From Halovivax sp. (GTDB taxonomy: Archaea > Halobacteriota > Halobacteria > Halobacteriales > Natrialbaceae), in contig SLIS01000365.1 in the NCBI GenBank assembly GCA_007135505.1, forward strand, positions 1 to 7,712: 7,712 nucleotides of DNA, in the 5' to 3' direction. The stretch's first letter is position 1. Each line of letters opens with the position of its first letter. Shown one piece after another: positions 1 through 6,446 of this stretch. A program made the translations under genes and the position numbers. The notes beneath the pieces were generated by a model. The model was given only the letters and a program-made list of their open reading frames with translations. It was not told the origin of the DNA and made no database searches.

Positions 1-674
1 CCCGTGTTCGGGCCCTCGTCGCCCTCGTAGGCTCGCTTGTGATCCTGGACGGCGGGTGCGGGCCGAACGGTCCCGTTGGCAACGAAGGCCTGGACGGTGA
101 ATTCCTCGCCGACGAGCCGCTCTTCGAGGACGATCCGGTCGTAGTCGGATTCGCGTATGTAGGCCTTTCCCTCCTCGGCGGTCACCTGGTCGCCGATAAC
201 CTTCACGCCCTTCCCGCCGGTGAGTCCGGCAGGCTTGATCGCCAGGTCGCCGTCGTACGCGTCGACGTACTCGCAGGCTGCCTCCATGTCCTCGAACGTC
301 TCGAAGTCAGGACAACCCGGGATATCGTGGTCGGCCATGAACCGGCGCTGGAACGCCTTGTCCGTCTCGATGCGAGCGTCCTCCCGTGTCGGTCCAAAGG
401 CGTAGATGCCGGCCCGTTCGAGGGCATCGACCAGTCCTTCGGCCAGCGGCGCCTCCGGTCCGACGACGGCGATCGTCGCGTGGATCGACTCGGCGTACTC
501 GACCACGGCCGCCGTATCGGTCGTCTCCAGCGTTTCGAACCCGGTCGCGAGCGCGGCGATACCTGGATTTCGGTTTCCCGCGCAGGCGTACAGGTCGACC
601 TCGCTGTCGGCGAGGCTACGAGCGATAGCGTGCTCGCGGCCGCCACCCCCGATCAGTAGCACGATCTCGCGCAT
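1..674 (-). CDS. purD: Phosphoribosylamine-glycine ligase (GAR synthetase), 3' end cut by window edge
   Basis: Cytosolic purine-biosynthesis enzyme that joins phosphoribosylamine and glycine, with ATP, to give glycinamide ribonucleotide. The ATG at 674-672 opens a frame that stays open to base 1, giving 224 complete codons; a full PurD is usually about 420-440 residues, so roughly the N-terminal half is present. Visible hallmarks in order are the N-terminal GGGGREHA loop (residues 9-16), AGNRNPG (32-38), VGPEAPLAEG (71-80), FGPTRE (93-98), the ATP-grasp lysine segment IKPAGLTGGKGVKV (146-159), EERLVGEEF (184-192), and at the edge GPNT, the start of the family motif GPNTGGMG. The 'GLTGGKG' form resembles archaeal PurD proteins. 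A promoter and a GAGGT ribosome-binding sequence (684-680) sit just upstream. It has its own promoter and is 159 bases from the helicase gene, so it need not belong to the repair operon. The family assignment is firm. Confidence 0.96.
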   Translation of the reverse strand, partial: MREIVLLIGGGGREHAIARSLADSEVDLYACAGNRNPGIAALATGFETLETTDTAAVVEYAESIHATIAVVGPEAPLAEGLVDALERAGIYAFGPTREDARIETDKAFQRRFMADHDIPGCPDFETFEDMEAACEYVDAYDGDLAIKPAGLTGGKGVKVIGDQVTAEEGKAYIRESDYDRIVLEERLVGEEFTVQAFVANGTVRPAPAVQDHKRAYEGDEGPNT

Positions 675-690
675 ACCTGACCTCGGGAGT

Positions 691-719
691 GGCCAACGTG
701 TAAACGTTACCGTTTGGCC
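691..719. repeat. Imperfect 29-base inverted repeat over the purD promoter
   Basis: The outer arms are GGCCAA (691-696) and TTGGCC (714-719). The inner arms are GTAA (700-703) and TTAC (707-710), and the dyad is centred on base 705. Twenty of 29 positions are symmetric. It overlaps the predicted BRE and TATA of purD, the position expected for a repressor operator. No specific regulator can be named from the sequence. Confidence 0.55.
697..719 (-). promoter_or_regulatory. purD promoter (BRE/TATA), minus strand
   Basis: Read on the minus strand, this segment contains CCAAACGG followed by TAACGTTTACAC. The AT-rich core, GTTTACAC, is centred about 28 bases before the purD ATG. That is the expected spacing for a haloarchaeal TATA box feeding a leaderless or very short-leader transcript. 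A GAGGT sequence 5 bases before the ATG (684-680) could act as a ribosome-binding site if transcription starts further upstream. The spacing and AT-richness are seen directly; use as a promoter is inferred. Confidence 0.6.
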
Positions 720-743
720 GAGTGACCCGTCGAACGACCCGAT

Positions 744-755
744 CGAGCCGGCTCG
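744..755. repeat. Perfect 12-base palindrome CGAGCCGGCTCG
   Basis: A perfect self-complementary dodecamer lies between the purD promoter and the helicase stop codon, about 70 bases before the purD start. In GC-rich DNA, short palindromes of this kind arise fairly easily. It may be a binding site, part of the 3' untranslated RNA of the helicase, or chance. Confidence 0.35.
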
Positions 756-759
756 CCAT

Positions 760-782
760 CACGTGACTCGACCCCACGTGAC
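760..782. repeat. Two direct copies of CACGTGAC
   Basis: CACGTGAC occurs at 760-767 and again at 775-782, 15 bases from start to start. Each copy contains the palindrome CACGTG. They lie roughly 90-110 bases upstream of purD, outside any gene. A paired factor-binding site is possible; nothing in the sequence identifies the factor. Confidence 0.35.
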
Positions 783-810
783 CACCGCGATCGCAGCCGT
801 ACGGAAACTG

Positions 811-827
811 GTCCGGCGACGTCGGAC
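811..827 (-). other. Small hairpin just after the helicase stop
   Basis: GTCCG (811-815) and CGGAC (823-827) can pair around a 7-base loop, beginning 6 bases past the helicase stop codon on the minus strand. No T-rich run follows on that strand, so it is not a convincing terminator. It could stabilise the 3' end of the message. Confidence 0.3.
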
Positions 828-833
828 GGCGGG

Positions 834-3611
834 TCACGAGTAAAACAGCGTCGGACGTCGGTCCGGAGTATCCGGTCGGTCACTCCCGTCGCTATCCATC
901 GGGGTCGAGACTGTATCCAGCAGGTGTTCGAGAACGTCGATCGCTGCCGGACCGTGCAGCGGCCGGTTGTCGTTGCCACACTGATCGTCCATGATACAGG
1001 CCGGACAACCGTCCGTCCGGCCACAGTCACAGCCGGCGATCAGCGCGCGGGCCCGCTCGGCGATCGATTCGAACTCGTCGTAGATCGCCCGCGAGAAGCC
1101 CAACCCACCCTCGACGCCATCGTAGATAAACCACCCGCTGGCGGGCGCGTCGTCTAACTCGTCGGCGCGAGAGCGGATCGTCGCCTCGGCGGCGGCGATC
1201 GAGTCGGGGGTTCGGCCACTGTCGTTCCGTCGGGTGTCGGTCTCCCGTCCGTCGGGGCGGGCCGGACCGAGGTGTGCATCGAGCGCGAGCGTCGCCAGCC
1301 CCCCGAGGTCTCGCTTGTCCACCATGAGTTCGAGCGGGGCAACGCCGATCGTCGCGTGTTCGGCTGCGTGTAGTCCGCCCGCGTAGCCGACGTGTGTGGA
1401 ATCGGCGAGTTCGCCCTCGAGTTCGGGCACGGAAACGTCGCTGTATCGCTCGACGAGCGTTCGCTCGACGTCACGAGGGATCTCGAGCCAGCAAAGCTGA
1501 GTCTCCATCGGGAGCGTCGGGAGCCCCGTCGGTACGCCCTGACGGCGCTTCTTCCCACCATCGACCATCACCTGGTCGTAGGTGCCGTAGTACGAGAGGA
1601 CCGTTCCAGTTCCGTAGTGAAGGACGAAGTCGCCGATGTCGCGGGACCGCTCGGCAGTCGCGTCGAGGACCGTCACCTCGCGATTCGTTCGCGTGTAATA
1701 CCCGACGTCCACTGGCTCGACGACGACGTGAGGCTGGGGTCGGTCGTGGACCACTTTGCAGACTTCGTACTGTCGTCCCTCGTGGAGACGGACGGCTCCT
1801 TCGTGGAAGTCCCGGAAGACCCGCTCGCGAGCGAGTGGTTCCATCTCCGGGTCGTGACGGTCGTCAACGCCGTCGGCGAGACGAACCTCGTACTCGTCGC
1901 CGGCAGTCGCGTACATCGAGACCGCCGACTGCGGTCGTGGTGGCCCCGTATACGAGACGCCCGTCTCCAGACGCCCCGAGAAGTGCCCTGTCCGGCGCCA
2001 CAGTTCGACAGCCGATTCGAGTCGCTCGCGGGTGGCGAAGCGTCCGACGTCGCCGTCGTCGAGTGCGAGTTCGTCCGCCGCGCAGCGGACGTGCGTTGCG
2101 AAGACAGCGTCGTTCTCGGTGTCGACGACGGCGTCCTCGACGTCGGATTCGGTGAGGTAAGATGGGTTCCCGACGACGTACTGGTCGAGTGTCCGATGGT
2201 CGGCGACGAGGACCGAGAGCGCACGATCGGTTCCGCGACCGGCCCGACCGACCTGCTGCCAGAACGACTGGCGCTGACCCGGATACCCGAGCTGGACGGT
2301 CGCGTCCATCGCGCCGATGTTTAACCCGAGTTCGAGCGCGTTCGTCGAGGCAACGCCGTCGAGCGACCCCGTTTTCAGGCCCTGTTCGGTCGCGTGACGT
2401 GAACTCCGGGCGTGACCGGCGTGATAGGATCGGAGCCCGTCTCCCCGGTCGGGGTCGGTGTAGTAGTTGGTTCGTCGCTTCCGGGCCGTTTCGGCGCGCT
2501 CGATCGACAGTTCCGCGAGTTTCCGCGACGGGGTGAACAGCAACGTTTGGGCCCCGTGATAGGTGAGGTGGCTGAAAACGCGCGGCGCTTCGACCGAGGC
2601 CGGGAGCCGATCCGCTCGGTCCGGTTCATCGTCGATGGCGGCCCCACTACCGTCGTCTTCCTCTCCGAATGCGTTCGATTCGTTCGACGAAGGTGGGGGT
2701 CCGCTTCTCGGCGAACGGTCGTCCGCTCGCCACTCGTCTGCGGCCCGTGGTGGATTCCACAGAACGAGGTCGCGGGGCCCACGCGGGGACCCGTCGTCGT
2801 CGACCACGGAGACCGGTTCGTCGATCAGCGCCGTCGAGTGTGCCGCCGGGTTGCCGATCGTCGCGCTCGTCAGGACGAACTGTGGATCGGCCCCGTAGTA
2901 CTCGAGGACGCGCTTCAATCGGCGAATCGTCCAGGCCACGTGCATCCCGTGGACGCCGGTATACGTGTGTGACTCGTCGATCACGACTAGCTCGCAAGCG
3001 CGATAGAATCGCGTCCAGCGGTCGTGGTCGTGGAGGTAGGTATTCACGCCCGCGAAGTTCGTGATGATCACGTCGGCCGTCTCTCGAATCGCTCGACGCG
3101 TCTCGCCGGATTCGGTGTCCCCGTCGTAGACCCGAACGGTGAGGTCGAGACCCAGTCGTTCGTACAGGTCGTTGAGTTCCCGTTCCTGATCGCGAGAGAG
3201 GGCTTTGGTCGGATACACGACGAGCCCCGTCGTGCCGGCCGTCGGCTCAGCGGCGTCCGCGAGGCCGACCGACTGGCCGTGGCCGCTACCGTTCGATTCT
3301 GCCCCGTCGAGGAAGTTGCGTGCGATCTGAACGCCGTAGACCAGCGTCTTCCCGGATGCGGTGCTCGTCGCGACGCAGACGTTCTCGCCCGCATCGAGCA
3401 CGTCGAGTGCTGTCGCCTGGTGGGAGTAGAGGTCGTGTTCGAGTGCTCCGGCGAGGGCCGGACGAAGTACGTCCCGGGAAGGGACCGTCGTCGCTGTCCG
3501 AGCCGGCACGTCGACGACGGTCGCCTCCCCGGGCTCGCCAGGATACGTCTCGACGACCCCTGCGCCGGTGATCGGGACGCCAGTTTTACCGTCCGATGAC
3601 TTCGGATCCAT
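834..3611 (-). CDS. DEAD/DEAH-box superfamily 2 helicase, Hrq1/MrfA (YprA) type, with C-terminal cysteine cluster
   Basis: Predicted 925-residue ATP-dependent DNA helicase. The first RecA lobe shows a Q-motif-like LYSHQ (61-65), Walker A TSTASGKT (82-89), YPTKALSRDQ (133-142), motif II DESH (212-215) and TSAT (248-251). The second lobe shows TLLFTPSRK (356-364), STNALELGLNIG (422-433) and the arginine-finger motif QQVGRAGRG (452-460). The C-terminal part has YDGVEGGLGFS (830-840) and five cysteines (C861, C863, C869, C872, C878) in a GCPACI...CGN context, typical of the DUF1998/MZB metal-binding domain of this family. An acidic, Ser/Pro-rich stretch (about 270-342) sits between the lobes and is probably an exposed linker. 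The ATG lies 2 bases past the stop of the upstream nuclease gene, so the two are almost certainly co-transcribed and translationally coupled. Bacterial MrfA and eukaryotic Hrq1 act in DNA crosslink repair; the same role here is inferred. The helicase family is firm, but orthology to MrfA rather than Hrq1 is less sure. Confidence 0.93.
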   Translation of the reverse strand: MDPKSSDGKTGVPITGAGVVETYPGEPGEATVVDVPARTATTVPSRDVLRPALAGALEHDLYSHQATALDVLDAGENVCVATSTASGKTLVYGVQIARNFLDGAESNGSGHGQSVGLADAAEPTAGTTGLVVYPTKALSRDQERELNDLYERLGLDLTVRVYDGDTESGETRRAIRETADVIITNFAGVNTYLHDHDRWTRFYRACELVVIDESHTYTGVHGMHVAWTIRRLKRVLEYYGADPQFVLTSATIGNPAAHSTALIDEPVSVVDDDGSPRGPRDLVLWNPPRAADEWRADDRSPRSGPPPSSNESNAFGEEDDGSGAAIDDEPDRADRLPASVEAPRVFSHLTYHGAQTLLFTPSRKLAELSIERAETARKRRTNYYTDPDRGDGLRSYHAGHARSSRHATEQGLKTGSLDGVASTNALELGLNIGAMDATVQLGYPGQRQSFWQQVGRAGRGTDRALSVLVADHRTLDQYVVGNPSYLTESDVEDAVVDTENDAVFATHVRCAADELALDDGDVGRFATRERLESAVELWRRTGHFSGRLETGVSYTGPPRPQSAVSMYATAGDEYEVRLADGVDDRHDPEMEPLARERVFRDFHEGAVRLHEGRQYEVCKVVHDRPQPHVVVEPVDVGYYTRTNREVTVLDATAERSRDIGDFVLHYGTGTVLSYYGTYDQVMVDGGKKRRQGVPTGLPTLPMETQLCWLEIPRDVERTLVERYSDVSVPELEGELADSTHVGYAGGLHAAEHATIGVAPLELMVDKRDLGGLATLALDAHLGPARPDGRETDTRRNDSGRTPDSIAAAEATIRSRADELDDAPASGWFIYDGVEGGLGFSRAIYDEFESIAERARALIAGCDCGRTDGCPACIMDDQCGNDNRPLHGPAAIDVLEHLLDTVSTPMDSDGSDRPDTPDRRPTLFYS

Positions 3612-3613
3612 TC

Positions 3614-5200
3614 TCAGAACTCACCCAGTCCGGTCTGACCGGCCGTCGTCGGTTCGGGTTTGTCCTCCGCAATCGGCGCCTCGGCGAGGTGCTCGTAGAC
3701 GGCCCACAGGGCCCGGCAATCGTCTTCGCAGTATCGCTCGTGGCGGTCCCACTCGAGCGGGTCGCCCGTTCGAATGAACCGCGAGTACGCTGTCGCCGTC
3801 GCCGCGCCGTCCAGTCCGGTGTTCGCCCCGTCGTATCCGAGAGCCGCGGCGACGTCGTCGAGTGCGTTCGTCCGACCCGGAAGCGACGCGTTGCCGTCGG
3901 TGACGGCCCAGCGATAGAGGTCTCGTTTCGGTACCGAGCGCCACTCCGTCGCGTACTGTGGCACGTATCGGCCGACGAACGCCTCCAGGTGCCGGTAGTC
4001 GAATCGCCAGCCGTTCCAGGTAAGCAACGTCCGGTCGGGGAAGCCGCCGAGAAGCCACTTGAGGAATGACTCGAGAACCCGACCGGGGTCCGACGGATCC
4101 GTTCGCTCGACGAACGCGTGGTACTCGTCGGTCGCCGGATCGTAGACACCGACCTGCCAGAGTATCGTCGGCGAGAGCCCGTCGGTCTCGATGTCCAGGC
4201 AGAGTGGCGGTTCGGCGTCGTTGCAAGCGGGGAGGGATTCCGTGCTCAGACGACGTGCGTTCCCGGTTTCGAGCACCCGAGCGTGCTGGCGCATCCGGCG
4301 TGCCCGCTTCGATCCGATACCCGGAAGTGAAGCCAGCTCGGGCGCCGACAGTTCGAGGAGGTCACGCCGACTCGACACGCCCCGTTCGGCCAGCTTCGCT
4401 GCGGTCTTCGCTCCGACCCCGTCGACGGCCCGGATGCCAAACGCGTCGGCAGCGACGGACTCGATCGATCGAATCGGCCGTGCACCCGTATCCCGGTCCG
4501 CTTCTCGATCGGGTTCGTCGGCACGATCGGGGGTGAGTTCGAGCGTGACGACGGTTCCCGCGTCACTGTAGCCGTCCACGGGTCCAATTCCACACACCCG
4601 TAGCCAGGCCCGCGACACGTCGGCCGAAGACCCGTTCCGGCAGGGACGTTCGCCTGGCTCGAACACGCCGATCACGGCCCCCGACTCGCGGTCGATCCCC
4701 CAGTACCGATCGTACGCGGCCGGAAGTCGCCCGCTAAGCACGGTCAACGTCGTCCGGTAGTCGGGGACACAGTCGACGAGCGCCGCGGCGTGATCGAGGG
4801 AGGCCTCGAGCGTCGTCCGGTCGATCGTCGTCCCGACGTCGTCGCAGACGAGGACGACCTCGTTCGGGCCGTCTGACTCGACCGTATCGCTGGTGGTACA
4901 CGCTGTGATCTCCGGTACGGCCTCGGACAGCGCCGAGGCTCGCTGGACGGTGACGATCGAAACCCGACCGAAATCGTGTCGTTGAACGGGTCCGCCCGTG
5001 GCGCCGAGGGGCGGATGGACGACCGGAACGTCGAAGAACTGGCGGACGCGAGCCGCTGCCCGGGGAACTCTGTCCGGGCCCGGAATCCAGACACCGTCCG
5101 GATCGACGTGTTCGCGGAGATCGGTGAACGTCGAGGATTCGCGCCCGGTCGTCACACTAGCCGGGAGCGCGAGTACCGTCGATCCGTCACCAGTTGCCAT
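3614..5200 (-). CDS. Helix-hairpin-helix and DEDD (RNase H-like, MrfB/YprB-type) exonuclease
   Basis: Predicted 528-residue nuclease, partner of the adjacent helicase. Residues 1 to about 235 match no domain I recognise. Residues 255-310 carry two helix-hairpin-helix units (VDGVGAKTAAKL at 259-270 and LPGIGSKRARRM at 292-303), typical non-sequence-specific DNA-binding elements. The C-terminal part is an RNase H-fold 3'-5' exonuclease-like domain: CLDIETDG (334-341, with D336 and E338), TWNGWRFD (394-401, with D401), TNALDDVA (444-451) and YCEDD (490-494, a Y-x3-D motif). This is a complete DEDD set. The same frame extends upstream to an ATG at 5356, but I chose the ATG at 5200-5198 because GGAG lies 7 bases before it and the extra 52 residues look non-coding (Lys/Arg/Ser/Cys-rich, not acidic). 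Bacterial MrfB is a DEDD exonuclease paired with MrfA, without this HhH-then-nuclease layout. Nuclease fold is well supported; substrate is inferred. Confidence 0.88.
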   Translation of the reverse strand: MATGDGSTVLALPASVTTGRESSTFTDLREHVDPDGVWIPGPDRVPRAAARVRQFFDVPVVHPPLGATGGPVQRHDFGRVSIVTVQRASALSEAVPEITACTTSDTVESDGPNEVVLVCDDVGTTIDRTTLEASLDHAAALVDCVPDYRTTLTVLSGRLPAAYDRYWGIDRESGAVIGVFEPGERPCRNGSSADVSRAWLRVCGIGPVDGYSDAGTVVTLELTPDRADEPDREADRDTGARPIRSIESVAADAFGIRAVDGVGAKTAAKLAERGVSSRRDLLELSAPELASLPGIGSKRARRMRQHARVLETGNARRLSTESLPACNDAEPPLCLDIETDGLSPTILWQVGVYDPATDEYHAFVERTDPSDPGRVLESFLKWLLGGFPDRTLLTWNGWRFDYRHLEAFVGRYVPQYATEWRSVPKRDLYRWAVTDGNASLPGRTNALDDVAAALGYDGANTGLDGAATATAYSRFIRTGDPLEWDRHERYCEDDCRALWAVYEHLAEAPIAEDKPEPTTAGQTGLGEF

Positions 5201-5207
5201 TGAGCAA

Positions 5208-5211
5208 CTCC
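5208..5211 (-). promoter_or_regulatory. Ribosome-binding site GGAG that decides the nuclease start
   Basis: On the minus strand GGAG is followed by the 7-base spacer TTGCTCA and then ATG (5200-5198). This spacing is ideal for a Shine-Dalgarno sequence. It supports the 528-residue product over the 580-residue version starting at 5356. Confidence 0.6.
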
Positions 5212-5220
5212 AGGATCGGA

Positions 5221-5240
5221 TCGGGTATGAGGGTTTTGCG
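5221..5240 (-). promoter_or_regulatory. Possible weak promoter for the nuclease-helicase operon
   Basis: The minus strand reads CGCAAAACCCTCATACCCGA. The A-run could serve as a BRE and CTCATACC as a poor TATA box, centred about 27 bases before the nuclease ATG. The match is weak. A true promoter further upstream in the divergent region is also possible, and would place the GGAG inside the leader. Confidence 0.3.
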
Positions 5241-5278
5241 TCCGCGGCGAAAGTGGTCGCGCCGACCCGCTTTGGGGG

Positions 5279-5288
5279 CGAGATCTCG
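5279..5288. repeat. Perfect 10-base palindrome CGAGATCTCG
   Basis: A perfect self-complementary decamer lies in the 227-base divergent region between the nuclease gene and thyA, about 80 bases from the nuclease start and 140 from thyA. It could be an operator for either direction or chance. Confidence 0.3.
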
Positions 5289-5357
5289 TTCGATCCGGCA
5301 CGAATGGACTTTGTCGCTCGACGGCCAAGCGAATTACATGGCTCGGGCTCTCGCACA

Positions 5358-5380
5358 CGGACGGATACGTCCGACGGACG
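5358..5380. repeat. Three alternating CGGACG/CGTCCG half-sites upstream of the thyA TATA box
   Basis: The order is CGGACG (5358-5363), GATA, CGTCCG (5368-5373), A, CGGACG (5375-5380). Each neighbouring pair forms an inverted repeat, and the nonamer CGGACGGAT is directly repeated at 5358-5366 and 5375-5383, 17 bases apart. The array ends about 10 bases before the predicted BRE of thyA. Its placement fits an activator or operator site that could serve thyA-folA and perhaps the divergent repair operon. The bound factor is unknown. Confidence 0.5.
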
Positions 5381-5389
5381 GATCGGAGT

Positions 5390-5403
5390 ATCGAAGATTT
5401 ATG
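5390..5403 (+). promoter_or_regulatory. thyA promoter (BRE/TATA)
   Basis: TCGAAG (5391-5396, BRE-like) runs into ATTTATG (5397-5403, TATA-like). The centre is about 28 bases before the thyA ATG at 5428, so transcription should start at or within a few bases of the start codon. A GGAG at 5415-5418 also precedes the ATG by 9 bases, but it would lie outside the RNA if this TATA box is the one used. Confidence 0.65.
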
Positions 5404-5427
5404 TCCCATCGGTTGGAGTGACTGTCC

Positions 5428-6444
5428 ATGGAACAGTACCTCGATCTCGTCGACTCGGTGCTCTCGGGGGGAACCTACAAACCGAATCGCACCGGCGTTG
5501 ACACCATCTCCCGGTTTAGCCGCCACTACGAGGTCGACCTGCGCAAGGGATACCCGCTCTTGACTACCAAGCGAATGGACGGCTATCGCTGGAACTCGAT
5601 GATTCACGAGGTCTGCTGGTACCTCTCCGGCGAGGAACACATTCGAACCCTCCGGGAGGAGACCAAAATCTGGGACGCGTGGGCCGACGACGAGGGCCGG
5701 CTCGACACCGCGTACGGACGGTTCTGGCGTCGATATCCGGTTCCGGCGGACCGGGCGCAGCTCGAGGGTGAATCGTGGCCAGCGGATGGCCACCAGTGGG
5801 TCACCGAGGAGGCGGACGGGCGCCGGACGTTCGATCAGCTCCAGTACGTGATCGACACCCTCTCGGACAATCCAAACTCCAGGCGACTCGTCGTCAACGC
5901 CTGGCATCCGGCCAACGCAGCCGTCTCGACGCTGCCGCCGTGTCACTACACGTTCGTCTTCAACGTCCAGGGCGACCGGCTCAACTGTCACCTCACCCAG
6001 CGGTCGGGCGACGTCGCACTCGGCGTCCCGTTCAACATCGCCGCGTACGCGTTGCTTACGATCGTCGTGGCCGGACAAACCGGCTACGAGCCGGGTCACT
6101 TCGGCCACACGGTGGTCGACGCCCACGTCTACTGTGGAACGGGCGATCGCGGCGCGTGGTACGCTGAGAACCTCGATGCCCTCCAGTCTCGGCTCGCCGA
6201 CGTCCAACGTCCCGGCGACTACCGAGCGGTACGAGAGTGGCTCGAGGGCGCGGCACCGCCTGAGCCAGACGGTGAGGAGACGATGGACCACGTTCCCGGG
6301 CTGCTCGAACAGTGCGCTCGGGAACCGCTCTCGCGACCGTCGCTCGAGGTGGCCGACGTTCCGATCGACGAACTCACCGCGGCGGACGTGACTCTCACGG
6401 ACTACGAGTCCCACGAAGGACTGCAATTCGGGGTCGCGGAGTGA
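5428..6444 (+). CDS. thyA: Thymidylate synthase (ThyA type)
   Basis: Cytosolic enzyme converting dUMP and methylenetetrahydrofolate to dTMP and dihydrofolate. The 338-residue product shows the full ThyA active site: R21 in the phosphate-binding loop near the N terminus, E61 in HEVCWYLSGEE, R152-R153, the nucleophile C172 in PPCHYTF, QRSGD (191-195) and N203 in GVPFNIA, and D231, H233 and Y235 in DAHVY. It is longer than the 264-residue E. coli enzyme because of an insertion at about residues 106-133, after RFWRRYP, and an acidic insertion at about 260-305. The C terminus ends GVAE. It is the first gene of a two-gene operon with DHFR, which recycles the dihydrofolate it makes. The ATG was chosen because it follows the promoter at the right distance and begins the conserved MEQYLDLV. 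No flavin-dependent ThyX features are present. Identity is firm. Confidence 0.97.
   Translation: MEQYLDLVDSVLSGGTYKPNRTGVDTISRFSRHYEVDLRKGYPLLTTKRMDGYRWNSMIHEVCWYLSGEEHIRTLREETKIWDAWADDEGRLDTAYGRFWRRYPVPADRAQLEGESWPADGHQWVTEEADGRRTFDQLQYVIDTLSDNPNSRRLVVNAWHPANAAVSTLPPCHYTFVFNVQGDRLNCHLTQRSGDVALGVPFNIAAYALLTIVVAGQTGYEPGHFGHTVVDAHVYCGTGDRGAWYAENLDALQSRLADVQRPGDYRAVREWLEGAAPPEPDGEETMDHVPGLLEQCAREPLSRPSLEVADVPIDELTAADVTLTDYESHEGLQFGVAE
6438..6441 (+). promoter_or_regulatory. Ribosome-binding site for DHFR inside the thyA 3' end
   Basis: GGAG covers the last sense codon of thyA and the base before its TGA stop. It sits 5 bases before the DHFR ATG at 6447. It supports that ATG over upstream in-frame starts such as 6312, which would overlap thyA by 133 bases. 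Confidence 0.65.
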
Positions 6445-6446
6445 CG

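Noticed and set aside
39..659. A 206-codon plus-strand frame opposite purD
   Set aside because: The minus strand encodes clear PurD motifs throughout, so this is an antisense shadow.
1392..2324. A 310-codon open frame on the plus strand inside the helicase gene
   Set aside because: It lies entirely antisense to the helicase, whose motifs are intact. Long antisense frames are common in GC-rich haloarchaeal genes, and this product shows no recognisable motif.
5201..5356. N-terminal 52-residue extension of the nuclease from the ATG at 5356
   Set aside because: The extension is basic and Ser/Cys-rich, lacks a nearby ribosome-binding site, and a well-spaced GGAG marks the ATG at 5200. Start mapping would settle it.
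6312..6446. Upstream DHFR start inside thyA at 6312
   Set aside because: It would add 45 Arg/Gly-rich residues that are only an out-of-frame reading of the thyA end. The ATG at 6447 has a GGAG and fits operon spacing.
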